NCBI GenBank assembly: GCA_029582265.1
Contig: CM055819.1
Span: 28,099,064-28,163,063, forward strand
Direction: 5' to 3'
Length of the DNA stretch: 64,000 nt
Source: Zoroaster sp. YZ-2022
Taxonomy: Eukaryota > Echinodermata > Asteroidea > Forcipulatida > Zoroasteridae
Both the position numbers and the translations under genes were made by a program. The notes below the pieces were generated by a model. The model was given only the letters and a program-made list of their open reading frames with translations, searched no databases and had not been told where the DNA came from. This document shows positions 46,681 through 57,366 of this stretch, piece after piece (the first letter of the stretch is position 1; every line of letters begins with the position of its first letter).

Positions 46681-48648
46681 TAGGGCTGTGCCGGGTATCC
46701 GGATACCCGACCGAAACTGTCATTACCCGGTTCCGTTTTTCGGTTCCGAGTACCCGTAAACGACTTTTTAAAATTGGGACTTACCATTTCAGCGGTGTGA
46801 ACAGAAATTGTTGACTATTGAACAATGTACTGTTTACACTTTTAGGAGCAATTTTATTCAAGATAACGCCTTTGTAGTATTTTATGGACATTTTCCATAC
46901 ACTTTTGTCCAACCGATACATTGTATCCAATCATTAAGACTCAAATAGCCTGGCTGCAGCATGCTACAAACAAGTATCAAACTAGCTGCTCAGGATGGAA
47001 TGTTTGCCTATTGTTCACAGTAATTGGATTAGTGGGACAATAACTGCTGGTTTATGTCTGCACTGGAGTGTACACCATGCTGTGTTAATAGAGGGGATTT
47101 TATTATAGGGGACGTCCACATTAATTGTTGTCGTAATAAAAAAGTAGTGTTAAAATTGGTTTTGTTGTGTAATTATTTTGATGTGCCACTGACCATCCAA
47201 CATATCACCAACATTTACATTTATTTACCCGCTGATACCGAGCTCTCTCGTGTATTACATTTGCAGACAAGGTGACAGTTTGTTTCAAAAGAAAGACATA
47301 AAAACTGGAGGTGTTAAGTCGGTCATTGTCTTTGAAACCAACAGTAGGATCCATAATCAGTCGGATTTGAAAGGTATTATTGGTTGCGGGTTTGATCCTT
47401 TCAATTGGCCAGCATATTTTTACACTCACCTAATCTCCTATCAGTTGAAAAGACGTTTATGAGGGACGAAATGCTGTTGCTTATGATGAGCTGCGAATTA
47501 TGGATCGTCAAACATTGATGGAGGGGACAAATTGGCTGAATACTAATTAAAAAGTAGACAAAACTTACACCGATACGTTTTGTTAAGTTATTTTTTGATG
47601 AGTGCGCATCCTAAATTTTAGACTCATTTCTGACTGATCAACACGATGCCACGTTCAACAGGGAATAGTCAAGTTTGGTCCCATTTTGAGAAAAAGGGGC
47701 CCAAATTGGTAAAAATTCATTCTTTCAAGAAACAATGTTTATTGACAGGTTTATTGACATTTAACTAAAGTTCATTGTGATACAAACATATTAATATTCA
47801 AGTTCTGATTTTAGATTCGTTAATTTTTTGCAGTTTGTTAGTTTAATAATATCAAATATTATTTTAGTACGCAAAATCATGTCCCGTTATCCAAAGCCAA
47901 CATGGCGTACGGGATATCCTTATTTAGAAGGCAGGGGCGCGGCAAGGCGCAAGCACTTGAATGTTTTCTCACAACGGGTTAGTTCCGCCCACATCGCCTT
48001 TGACCAATGACATTATTCAACACGTGTTTTGTGACATGAACATTAAAGTCAACTTGCTATACGCATGCGCTCTGATCCAAAGCCAACATGGCATACGGGA
48101 TATCCTTATTTAGAAGGCAGGGGCGCGGCAAGGCACAAGCACATGAATCGTTTTCCCATAACGGTTACTTCCGCCCACATCGTGCCTTTGACCAATGACA
48201 TTATTCAACACATGTTTTGTGACATGAACATTAAAGTCGACTTGCTATACGCATGCGCTCTGATCACGCACGCACCAGTGATTATTGTCTTCTGATATGG
48301 TAGTCACTCCCTGACACAGTCACGTGCGAGGCCACTGTAGCTGTGTGATGCATGCACCGGCCATGCGTGCGCGCGTGTGATCAATTTTTACGGTTTTATT
48401 TCAGAAATAACTTTCCGTAAATTAATACAATATTTTGTCACCAAGATGTTATACTTTAATAAAGATTGAATTAAATATGGTATCCTCTGTATTATAAAGG
48501 TCAATTTTGTTAACGTTTACATGTATTTGTACACCAAAGGAGGCATGTTTTCAACAAGAATGAAAACGGGTATACAGGTATCCGGGTATCCGAACTTTCC
48601 TGATTTCGGGTATCCGGTTCCAAAAATATCCGAAAACGCACAGCCCTA
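46681..48648. mobile_element. hAT-like element, 1,968 bp, exact 8-bp target duplication
   Basis: Ends TAGGGCTGTGCCGGGTATCC and its inverse (...CGCACAGCCCTA). ATTTCACA is duplicated at 46673-46680 and 48649-48656. Contains a two-copy tandem duplication at 47885-48265. No transposase recognised. Confidence 0.9.
47885..48265. repeat. two-copy tandem repeat, about 186 bp, with promoter-like boxes
   Basis: ATCCAAAGCCAACATGGC starts both copies. Each contains CCGCCCAC (GC-box-like), GACCAATGAC (CCAAT box) and GCATGCGCTCTGATC. Whether it drives transcription is unknown. Confidence 0.8.
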
Positions 48649-48781
48649 ATTTCACATGGTGTCACCGCAATTAGTCTTACTTATCCTCTTCACCATGCAA
48701 AGTTTTTACCTAATTATACCATAAAAAAGTTAAATGAACAAAAAAAAAGCTGAATAACCCAAAAGGGTAAACATTGTCATT

Positions 48782-48785
<4 letters not shown>

Positions 48786-48817
<32 letters not shown>
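48786..48817. repeat. (TA)n microsatellite
   Basis: About 16 units, next to a Ser-like SINE fragment at 48815-48990. Confidence 0.95.
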
Positions 48818-48819
<2 letters not shown>

Positions 48820-48990
48820 TTGGTGAAATTCTTGCGTCGGGAGATAAACAATTGATTTAATTTTGCCCTACACCGACGTGTGTATAGCACTGTATACTCA
48901 GTGCTTTCCGAGTGTCTGTGAACAAACTACACAGGCGACTTGGGCAGGATTCGAACCAATGACCTCCTGCTTACTAGTGTGTTGTTTAGT
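48815..48990 (-). mobile_element. second tRNA-derived SINE, copy
   Basis: GGTTGGTGAAATTCTTGCGT, GCCCTACACCGACGTGTGTA and GCAGGATTCGAACC (box B in reverse). It ends 15 bp before the exon 10 donor region. Confidence 0.75.
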
Positions 48991-49004
48991 GAATTGAAGC
49001 ATAC

Positions 49005-49073
49005 CTGTGCAAAACACGTTGCCACATCCACAGCCGATGTACTGTGCTTAACCATGGTGTCTACCAAGGCAAC
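49005..49073 (-). CDS. UNC13D-like: UNC13-like exon 10 (KHSTSAVDVATCFAQ)
   Basis: 23 codons, phase 0 to 0: VALVDTMVKHSTSAVDVATC, then FAQ. Near-identical to the KHSTSAVDLSTCFAQ signature of UNC13D. Acceptor TTCATTCAG, donor CAG|GTATGC. Confidence 0.95.
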
Positions 49074-49125
49074 CTGAATGAAACAACAAGAGTTGTGTCA
49101 TGGAACCATATGCTGGCTAGGAGTC

Positions 49126-49387
49126 CTAATATAGCTGCACTTTAGTGGGAAGTTACTACAGAGGTTCAAAACCAGTCAACTGCCTGTTTTGAATGTTGAC
49201 CCAAAATGCGCACACAGGGGCATTCTGGATGGGTTTTTACTGTCATTTTGACCACCCTGAACAATACCAGACAATGCTTTTACCAGTCACAAATGGTCGA
49301 CTCATTTTGACCTGTAAACGTACATACTACACGTAATTATAGCATCATTTTGACTGATTTTGACCCTTGTCGTAGGAGGAGGGTTAA
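49126..49387. mobile_element. MITE family E, copy 4
   Basis: TCCTAATATAGCTGCACTTT at the left and GTAGGAGGAGGGTTAA at the right. Confidence 0.8.
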
Positions 49388-49422
49388 ACATAATTCATAT
49401 TACAAGGTTTTTAAGGACATTT

Positions 49423-49640
49423 AACAGGGGTGTGATTGGGCAGTTTTGAAAAATCCACGCAAATTTTGCTAGGGGTATTGGGGCCGCTGTTGTGAACAGC
49501 GCTGGGGTGAAATCTATAGATTCTGAGCGTTTGCTTTGCTTTCCTTTATTGCTTAAATCTTTAAAATCCGGAGGATCACAACATTGCGATTTGTAAAAAT
49601 CTTAAAATCCGGAAAAATCCAGACAAAACACACCCCTGTT
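49423..49640. mobile_element. MITE family G, copy 2
   Basis: AACAGGGGTGTGATTGGGCA and CACACCCCTGTT ends; a complete copy. Confidence 0.85.
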
Positions 49641-49734
49641 TTACGGGAAATGTTTCAAGAGATGCATGAATTGTGTCCATATCTTGGATTAATTTTGACT
49701 GGGATACTTTGATGAAATCGCCGCATCAGTGCAA

Positions 49735-50035
49735 CAAGGGTCGTATCATAGTTACGACCTCGTTGCAGACATGGATTTTGCTCAGCACAAGGGTCGTATC
49801 ACAGTTACGACCTTGTTGCAGACATGGATTTTGCTCAGCGCAACAAGGGTCGTATCAGTTACGACCTCGTTGCAGACATGGATTGTGCTCAGCGCAACAA
49901 GGGTCGTATCATAGTTCCGACCTCATTGCAGACATGGATTTTTCTCAGCGCAACAAGGGTCGTATCATAGTTCCGACCTCGTTGCAGACATGGATTTTGC
50001 TCAGCGCAACAAGGGTCGTATCACATGTTCGAATA
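49735..50035. repeat. 54-56-bp tandem array, about 5 units
   Basis: GCGCAACAAGGGTCGTATCA and CGTTGCAGACATGGATTTTG recur. Within UNC13-like intron 9. Confidence 0.92.
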
Positions 50036-50201
50036 GTGGTTGTGTGTCCTGCTACAACGATTGCTGTGCAAAGTTTTTCTAAGATGTTTTAAGCCAGTGG
50101 GAGAAATTTGCACATCAATCATTGTGATTATTTTCTCAGGACTAAGTGTTCTTATGGAATAATAAAAATAAACATGATATTGAATTATTTGTGATATCTA
50201 C

Positions 50202-50325
50202 CTGATCCAATTCTACAGCTTTCTTGATTCTTTCTTGAGCCCTTACTCTTGCTACATTCAACCATTTCTCCACTGCTCTCTTGAAGAACTTATGATAACC
50301 TTTAATCTCAAGATTCGCTTGGTCC
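50202..50325 (-). CDS. UNC13D-like: UNC13-like exon 9
   Basis: 41 codons after one split base: LEIKGYHKFFKRAVEKWL and IKKAVELDQ, aligning with LALDNFHRWFQPAIPSWL...RVQRAVQMDE. Acceptor ATACAG, donor CAG|GTAGAT. Confidence 0.92.
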
Positions 50326-50459
50326 CTGTATATGTTAAATATATTGAGATAGAAATCAAAAGAATGACAAAGCAGTCAAAACATCTGACATAGAAATTGT
50401 CACATCAGTGTATCCCAGATCCAATCCAACATCTGACCTTGTTGAAAACTGATATTTTT

Positions 50460-51130
50460 TTTAAAGCGAGAATGCGAGAATCTTTCTCTGAGAAGCTGTC
50501 AATTTCTCTAAGAGCAAATAGAGCTCAAAGAGGGCGGTGCTTCTCCGACTATACTCGTCCCTTTTACATGTCACTTACCCTTCTTTAAGATGCTCTGAGA
50601 AACTGGCAAAGTCTCTAAGAGCAAATAGAGCTCAAAGAGGGGGGTGCTTCTCGGACTACACTTGTCCCTTTATACATCTCACTTACTCTTCTTTAAGATG
50701 CTCTGAGAAGCTGACAAAGTCTCTAAGAGCAAATAGAGCTCAAAGAGGGCGGTGCTTCTCGGACTTCACTCGTCCCTTTTTACATCTCACTTACTCTTCT
50801 TTAAGATGCTCTCAGAAGCTGACAAAGTCTCTAAGTTGATTGGTGAAATTCTTGCGTCGGGAGATAAACAATTGATTTTATTTTGCCCTACACCGACGTG
50901 TGTATAGCACTGTATGCTCAGTGCTTTTTTTTTTTCACAGACACTCGGAAAGCACTGAGCATACAGTGCTATACTCACGTCGGTATAGGGCAAAATTAAA
51001 TCAAAAGTCTCTAAGAGCAAATAGAGCTCAAAGAGGGCGGTGCTTCTCGGACTACACTCGTCCCTTTATACTGTACATCTCACTTACTCTTCTTTAAGAT
51101 GCTCTGAGAAGCTGACAAAGTCTCTAAGAG
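50460..51130. repeat. about 110-bp tandem copies of the 3' half and donor of exon 8, split by a SINE
   Basis: AGCTCAAAGAGGGCGGTGCT and CACTTACTCTTCTTTAAGAT recur at about 110-bp spacing. An inverted pair of Ser-like SINE tails (50834-51005) interrupts the array. Confidence 0.9.
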
Positions 51131-51251
51131 CGAGGTAGAGCTCAAAGAGGGCGGTGCTTCTCTGACTATACTCTTCCCCCTCTACATCATCCAAGGCATG
51201 ACTGGAGACCGCGGCGTTTGTAGACAAACACTTGGTGACATCTTCCATTAA
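51088..51251 (-). CDS. UNC13D-like: UNC13-like exon 8
   Basis: 54 codons plus 2 bases: LMEDVTKCLSTNAAV, then RSTALFELYLALRDF and EHLKEE. It aligns with the MGESLFQLYISLKEL block. Acceptor CATATAG, donor AGA|GTAAGT. Downstream in the sense direction lie about four degenerate tandem copies of its 3' half with the donor. Those copies share a 1-nt deletion relative to this exon, so this is the in-frame original. Confidence 0.92.
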
Positions 51252-51649
51252 CTATATGAATATAAATAGGAAAAGGCCAATGATCCTTATCCCTCCTATA
51301 GGTTTAACAATCAAAGACAGTCAAAATGTTTGTCACTCCCAACCCATTGACTTTGTGCAGTGCACTCAAATAAATGCAAGGACATATGGCTTTAGCAGGA
51401 GGTCAAACCAAAACCACTCGGCTGTAACTTATGCAGTACATACACAGCTCTGTGTGACTCTGCATATAACTTGTAAGACATACACAAGTGTGTTTGACTT
51501 TGCCACTATCTCCAACACTCTTATACACATGTGTGAACAATTGGCAATGCAACCAAAAATACTCAAGTGACTGTCTGTGGGTGCGGTGCTTACTGGGCCA
51601 AATTTCAGCCTGGGCATAGGAGGGTTATTGGGCCCACTGAGCAATCATT

Positions 51650-52660
51650 AAACTATTGAAAGACGATTCAACGGGATGCATCCATTTACAGGCACTTTTT
51701 CTAAACATGTTTTTCATCATGAAGAATTTGTTGGAGAAGAATATATTCAATGAAATGATTGTTGCTCACGAAATTCCCTTTCATATGATACCAAAATATG
51801 TGGGATTGTATATAAAATGATATTTTACGTCCCCTGACCTTGTTTCACAAACACAGAGAGCATTTTGTACACATATTTACCACACATTATTTTCGGAATA
51901 TATATGAATGAGGTTGATCAACACGGAATTTCATTGGTGGATTCTGGGTCTCGACGATGACATAATGTGTATATTTCCGACCTTTCTAATCATAAGTAAG
52001 AAATAATCATGAAATTGTCATCAAATTCAAATAGATTTAGAGATAATGTGCAACTTATATGACAAGCAACATCGTGTTTTGACATTTTTATATTTATTTC
52101 CTCAATTATACACATCCACATTTCGTGGTCCAAAAGAGGGTATCACGGTTTGAAACAATTTCACTGTTCATCCCATGGTCTAACAAGTGTATAGCGTCCC
52201 ATAGCACAAATGGCCATTGAAAGGATTGACTTGTATTATGTCTGATTTCTATAATAGCAACATGTAGGTTGGGCTATGCCATTAGAAAGATAGGGAATCA
52301 GTCTTTCCAACCATAATATATAGCATGGGTATGGACTGCGAAGAAAGGAAAAAATACAGTCGTTTTAAAAGCTGGTCATGACACTCCCTATTAAGCGCTG
52401 TGTGTGTGGTGGCCTTGGTCCACTAAAGTCGCCAATGGTAAGCAACAGGGGGTATGTGTGTTGTGGACTAAAGTAGTGAAATGGTAGTGAAAGGGTTAAC
52501 CAATCGTTAAGACAAACACAAGGAAAGGGGATAATCACAGGATAATCACAGGATAATCACAGATTAAATGGCCAACTAGTCATTTACATGTCAAAGTGTG
52601 ACAGCTAAATCTATTGATTGTCAGGGTCCATTCAGCTGAGATTATCCTGTTACACAAGAT
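51650..52660. other. intronic sequence, no recognised features
   Basis: Nothing supported on either strand. Confidence 0.4.
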
Positions 52661-52689
52661 TCAGACTTTACTACAAGGGATTAGGGAAG

Positions 52690-52865
52690 TTAATGAGCTG
52701 CAAGTTAATAAGCTGACATTGTTGGCACGGTAACATATCCAATAATAATAATAATAAGCTGACATTGTTGGCACACCTTGACACAGTAACATATCCAATA
52801 ATAATAATAATAAGCTGACATTGTTGGCACACCTTGACACAGTAACATATCCAATAATAATAATA
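52690..52865. repeat. about 56-bp tandem repeat, 3 units
   Basis: TAAGCTGACATTGTTGGCAC and AGTAACATATCCAATAATAA recur. It abuts a SINE tail, so the AAT motif may have seeded it. Confidence 0.88.
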
Positions 52866-53218
52866 ATAATGTAGACTTATATAGCGCACGTATCCACCAA
52901 ACTGGTGCTCAAGGCGCATGACATTATTACCCCTACTCATCAGGCACATAAATCATTCCTCAAACCATCTCAGCTCCCTGGGGAGTATACAGCTCAATTG
53001 CTGCCATTACAGCGCATATAGGGCTAATCAAACACAACAACCAACTCTGCCCTCACAGGTACCCATTTACCCCTGGGTGGAGAGAAGCAATTATGGTAAA
53101 GTGTCTTGCTCAAGGACACAAGCACCATGGTCGCAGTTGGGATTCGAACCCACATTCTGACGACTCAGCCATCAGAACACAAATCCGATGCACTAAACCG
53201 CTCGACCATGGCACTCCA
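52852..53218 (-). mobile_element. tRNA-Leu-derived SINE, copy 9, complete
   Basis: (AAT)n tail, body, and head ending CTCGACCATGGCACTCCA. Confidence 0.9.
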
Positions 53219-53370
53219 GTTTCTAGCTGAGAAGTCAAACTAAGAAAACCCCTCACCCACCCTCATCTAATATTGAGCCCTTTTTCTATGGAAAACACAA
53301 GTCCAGGGAGAGAGGATCAGCAAAGCTTAGACGGGGGACATTGGAAAGATTGAATAAATACTCAATCACG

Positions 53371-53678
53371 TAACCCTTCTATGGCTGCAAGGGTCAAAAT
53401 GTTGATATGGTTGTCAAGGTATATCTAGTGCACTTAAAAGTCGAACGCTGTCAAACCTTACGTGTAGTAAGTACATTTACAGGTCAAAATGAGTCGCCCG
53501 TTTTTGACTGGTAAAAGCATTGTCTGGTATTGTTCAGGGTGGTCAAAATGACAGTAAAAACCAGTCAAAAAATGCCCCCGTGTGCACATTTGGGTCAACA
53601 GTCAAAAACAGGCAGTCGACTGATTTTGAACCTCTATAGCTACTCGCCACTACAGTTCAGCTATAGCAGGAGGGTTAA
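53371..53678. mobile_element. MITE family E, copy 5 (inverted orientation)
   Basis: TAACCCTTCTATGGCTGCAA at the left and AGCAGGAGGGTTA at the right. Its right end is 27 bp from the exon 7 3' edge. Confidence 0.82.
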
Positions 53679-53704
53679 AATGTTGAAAAATCTTCTTTAC
53701 TAAC

Positions 53705-53908
53705 TAGTTTGGCTATTTCCTGGTAGATGATGTTGAAGTAGGGTATCTTCAGTACCGACTGATACGTCTGATGGACCAAGTTGAGAAGGCGCTGTGCCTG
53801 CGTGTTGACGGCATTAGTGAGACTCGCTAAAGATGACACCGTCTCCATGCTGTCATCCATACTAACAATCCCAGCGTGTTTCTTGTTGTACCAACTACAT
53901 ATGTCCTC
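53705..53908 (-). CDS. UNC13D-like: UNC13-like exon 7
   Basis: 68 codons, phase 0 to 0, starting EDICSWYNKKH and ending FNIIYQEIAKL. The acceptor GTACAG is clear. The only donor that keeps the frame to exon 8 is CTA|GTTAGT, a weaker variant. A GTAAAG four bases further on would break the frame. The 3' edge is therefore slightly uncertain. Confidence 0.86.
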
Positions 53909-54374
53909 CTGTACAATGATAGCAACAATAAGGCAATTAAATATCAAATGGAAAAGGTACGAGAGCAAACATTCTACACTTACCACATCTCCCTCGCGTC
54001 AAATCTTTATTCTTATTCATGGATGCACGTTATTGAACTAAAACAAACCAAAGTTGTTTTTTTCATCTAATTAAAACGCACCAATTTCGTATTTGTTCAC
54101 AGACATTCTTGAAGTCTTTTAAGTGAGTTTTACAAGATGACTTGATATTTTGTAGAAAGTTGCAGTTGAAGCCTCTTATCTTTTCTGTTTCTAATTACCA
54201 CTCAATAGAGAATTTCACATGGTGTCACCGCAATTAGTCCTACTTATCCTCCTCACCATGCATTGCTACAAGTGTTACCTCTTTTTTCTCCTATATTTAA
54301 CAAAGCAAGACAAAATTGACAATGGCCAGAGTGACTGAATGAAACATTTCAAGGAAATTCTGGGAATGATTTAC

Positions 54375-54465
54375 CTTGACTGCAGCGATGATGATGGTTC
54401 GACAGTCTGGCTGAAATAACATACTTCTCTCGGCAAACTCCATATCATTAATTTGAGCAAGACAT
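54375..54465 (-). CDS. UNC13D-like: UNC13-like exon 6
   Basis: 30 codons after one split base: CLAQINDMEFAERSMLFQPD and TIIIAAVK. It matches the VLVQMCKMKAFGELCP block of UNC13D. Acceptor CTTATAG, donor AAG|GTAAAT. Phase fits both neighbours. Confidence 0.92.
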
Positions 54466-54502
54466 CTATAAGCAGTCATAAAACATGAACAAATAACTTT
54501 TT

Positions 54503-54709
54503 AACAGGGGTGTAATTGGGCAGTTTTGAAAAATCCAAAGAAATTTTGCTAGGGGTATTGGGGCCGCTGTTGTGAACAGCGCTGTGGGGTGAAATCTATA
54601 GTTCTGAGCATTTGCTTTGCTTTCCTTTATCGCTTAAATCTTTAAAATCCGGAGGATCACAACATTGCTATTTGTAAAAATCCGAAAATCCGGACAAATC
54701 ACACCCGTT
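54503..54709. mobile_element. MITE family G, copy 3
   Basis: AACAGGGGTGTAATTGGGCA and CAAATCACACCCG ends. Confidence 0.82.
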
Positions 54710-55236
54710 TTAAACATTGAAATATAATTCACTCATTTATCAACATTCAACATCTCATGTGCTTGCAGAATTGTCGGGTTAAAGATTAAATGGCTATAGA
54801 CATATACTAGCCTATAGTGGTTTACCTCTATAGCCATGTATAGCAAGGAAACTGGTTTTTTTATCTTGGTATTTACAATAAAATGATACACAAGGAAAGT
54901 TTCCATGGTCTGAAGTTAGTCGGAACCCGGTTTCATGGTAGGATTTCCTACAAAAGTAGGAAGAATATCATGCCTGATAATTTATTTCTTATTTATCGTT
55001 GGTAGCTGGATCAGTGATTATCACTGTTCTCCCTGAAACTGTTGGAAGACTACTAAGTAAACCAAAAACACCAGAGATAAACCCTACTCTTATATGATAA
55101 AGTGTTCTGGGCTCTTTTACATGCTTTGCACCCAGAACACATGACCTTAACCTCTGATGTCCATGGCAAACTGCACTGTAGATATTACATACAGAATTCC
55201 CTGACACCAGACTTGTGTATATGCATACATTTCAGT

Positions 55237-55362
55237 CAGCCAAAGCGAGTCGGCCAAAGCGAGTCGGCCAAAGCGAGTCGGCCAGAGCGAGTCGGCCAGA
55301 GCGAGTCGGCCAGTGCAAGTCGGCCAGTGCAAGTTGGCCAGTGCAAGTTGGCCAGTGCAAGG
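55237..55362. repeat. 14-bp tandem array, about 8 units
   Basis: CGGCCAAAGCGAGT drifting to TTGGCCAGTGCAAG, a graded set of variants. Sits just before a SINE tail. Confidence 0.93.
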
Positions 55363-55377
55363 ATTCCCCTTCATATT

Positions 55378-55690
55378 AACAATAATAATAATGGACACTT
55401 ATATTGCACCGGAATCCGCCAAGTTTGACGCTCATGGCGCATGAACATTATTACCCCTGTCATCGGGCCAGTTAACTCCCTGGGGAGTATGTAGCCCATG
55501 CTGCCAAATGTGTAGCGCAACGAGCTTAATCAAACACAACTACCATCTCTGCCCCCACAGGTCCCCATTTATACTCCTGGGTGAAGGGAAGCAATTATAT
55601 ATAGTTAAGTGTCTTGCTCAGGGACACAACGACCCCCGGCCATCACAGAACACAGGCCCGATTGCACTTCACCGCTCGGCCATGGCACCC
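55378..55690 (-). mobile_element. tRNA-Leu-derived SINE, copy 10, diverged subfamily
   Basis: AATAATAATAATGGACACTT tail side, GTTAACTCCCTGGGGAGTAT body, and a head ending CTCGGCCATGGCACCCC. Ends 21 bp before exon 5's 3' edge. Confidence 0.82.
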
Positions 55691-55710
55691 CCATCATTTC
55701 AGTGACTTAC

Positions 55711-55835
55711 AAGAGAAGGTACTGGAGTCTTCTCAATGCTGGTTTGTTTGTTGGTGGGAACATGTCTTGTTGTCTGTGTAGCATATCCATGGCATAGGTG
55801 ATGAAGTTACGCAATGATTGCTGCAGATACTGCTC
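55711..55835 (-). CDS. UNC13D-like: UNC13-like exon 5
   Basis: 41 codons plus 2 bases: EQYLQQSLRNFITYAMDMLH, then a segment ending RRLQYLL. It aligns with the [20 protein letters not shown]...RLQSLL block. Acceptor ATATCAG, donor CTT|GTAAGT. Confidence 0.92.
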
Positions 55836-55904
55836 CTGATATTTTACAATAAAACACAATTGTTTGGTGTAATACCATGTTTACTTACAGACATAACATT
55901 AACA

Positions 55905-56406
55905 AATACAGGTATTCTGGCTATGAACCTTCCTGAATCATCCAAAAATCCATCAGTGCACTTTTGGAAACATGCCCTTATCTTCAAAATGCACCATGCT
56001 TTTTCGTTGATCTTTCATATTCAGCACGTTTAACAAGTTTTTGGACAAACTGTGAACATTTGTGATTTTTGAGAATTCCAAAGGTATATACTTTCTTTGA
56101 GCCTTCTCGAAAATTAAGTGGATCATTAACCCTAACCCCCTATGTATTCTGGCTAGGAACCTTCCTGAATCCTCCAAAAATCCATCGGTGCACTTTTGCA
56201 AACATGCCCTTATCTTCAAAATGCACCATGCATTTCCGTTGATCTTTCATGTTCAGCACTTATGGCCTGTACTTCTTGCCAGGTAGTAATTTTGTCCCAT
56301 TTGAAGAGGTGAAAGTACCAGTTTCCAACAGTGCTGAATTTTTCCCAAAAATTGCCCCTTGGAGGATTTTGCAGGATTTTGCACGATTTGGGGTGGTTAG
56401 GGTTAA
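55905..56406. mobile_element. MITE family F, a partial copy followed by a complete copy
   Basis: Partial at 55905-56040, then complete at 56128-56406 with AACCCTAACCCCCTATG and GGGTGGTTAGGGTTAA ends. Confidence 0.82.
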
Positions 56407-56851
56407 AAAAAAAAATCAATAAAAATAAAACGTCCACCTATGTACTGTCTGATTTCTTTGTTTTTTATGTGTCTGTTTTGACTTTGTAGTATTTGTCCAA
56501 TGCGACTCAATTTATAAGAAAAAATGTATAATTTGCATTCTAAAAAGACGAATTATGTGAACTTAAGGTAGACACTATTTGCATTAATAATTTCTCTTCA
56601 TTTGAATCATTCAGTAATTGACACAAATTTTGAAATGCTCCGATTTCAACATAAATAATAAAATTGACACAACATAAATATCACACCAAACACAGACTTT
56701 TTTGCACACATACATGAAGACGTATCTTGACTAAATATAATCTCCAATCCATGTTAATATTCAGTCATCTCCAATCCATGTGAATATTCAGTCATTCCCT
56801 TGTATCTCTCATTTGTAACGCAATGGTAGAACACCTAAATAAATCTCTATA

Positions 56852-57114
56852 TGCAACTGGCTCTGGCAAAACCCTAAACTTGGACCCAACTTTACAGAGT
56901 GACCTCCCAAATTTATCGTGAAAATTAACAATATTCCCGACAACGTTTCAAGATTTTTCTTTTTCCATCAAAAATCTAGAGAAAACGCTCTATATGGTGA
57001 CATGAAAACTGGCCCCTCAAACTGGTCCCTGGGGTCTGTTTTTGACCTTTGCATGGCCATTACGCATTATGGTAAATGCCGAGAAGTTTCGGGGTTTGCC
57101 AGAGCGGGTCACAT
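56852..57114. mobile_element. MITE family D, uninterrupted copy
   Basis: CTGGCTCTGGCAAAACCC at the left and GGTTTGCCAGAGCGGGTCAC at the right. It contains GGTGACATGAAAACTGG intact and so serves as the empty site for the SINE at 8622. Confidence 0.85.
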
Positions 57115-57248
57115 ATTACCCAGATAAAAAATGTAAAATTAAACGTTTCATTGTTTTCTTTGGTGTTTAATACATACAATTTTGATTATATCTCAAAGCA
57201 TTCTATTTTTTATTTTCCTGAAGATATATTGTGATTCCTTCAACCTAC

Positions 57249-57366
57249 CTCATCTGCTGACAGAGCATAAGGCATCCAGGATTGCCTCAGTGACTCTCCA
57301 TAAGTAAAGAAAGATTTGAAGTCGATAACGCACATGGTGCATTCCTGGCTGTAGGCCAACCAACGA
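57249..57366 (-). CDS. UNC13D-like: UNC13-like exon 4 (RWLAYSQ block)
   Basis: 39 codons after a split codon, starting RWLAYSQECT and ending PYALSADE. This is the WLAYS block of UNC13D. Its acceptor (GAATTACAG) and first 30 nt are the right-hand boundary of the 62-bp tandem array at 57335-58620, so copies of this exon edge recur upstream. Donor GAG|GTAGGT. Confidence 0.9.

Larger units (their letters stand above)
46330..48705. mobile_element. inverted-repeat structure enclosing a tandem array and a hAT-like element
   Basis: GTAAGACTAATTGCGGTGAC at the left mirrors GTCACCGCAATTAGTCTTAC at the right. The left part carries about eight ~25-bp repeats (GGTTACAACTGGAGAAAAGA) at 46395-46585. Confidence 0.75.
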
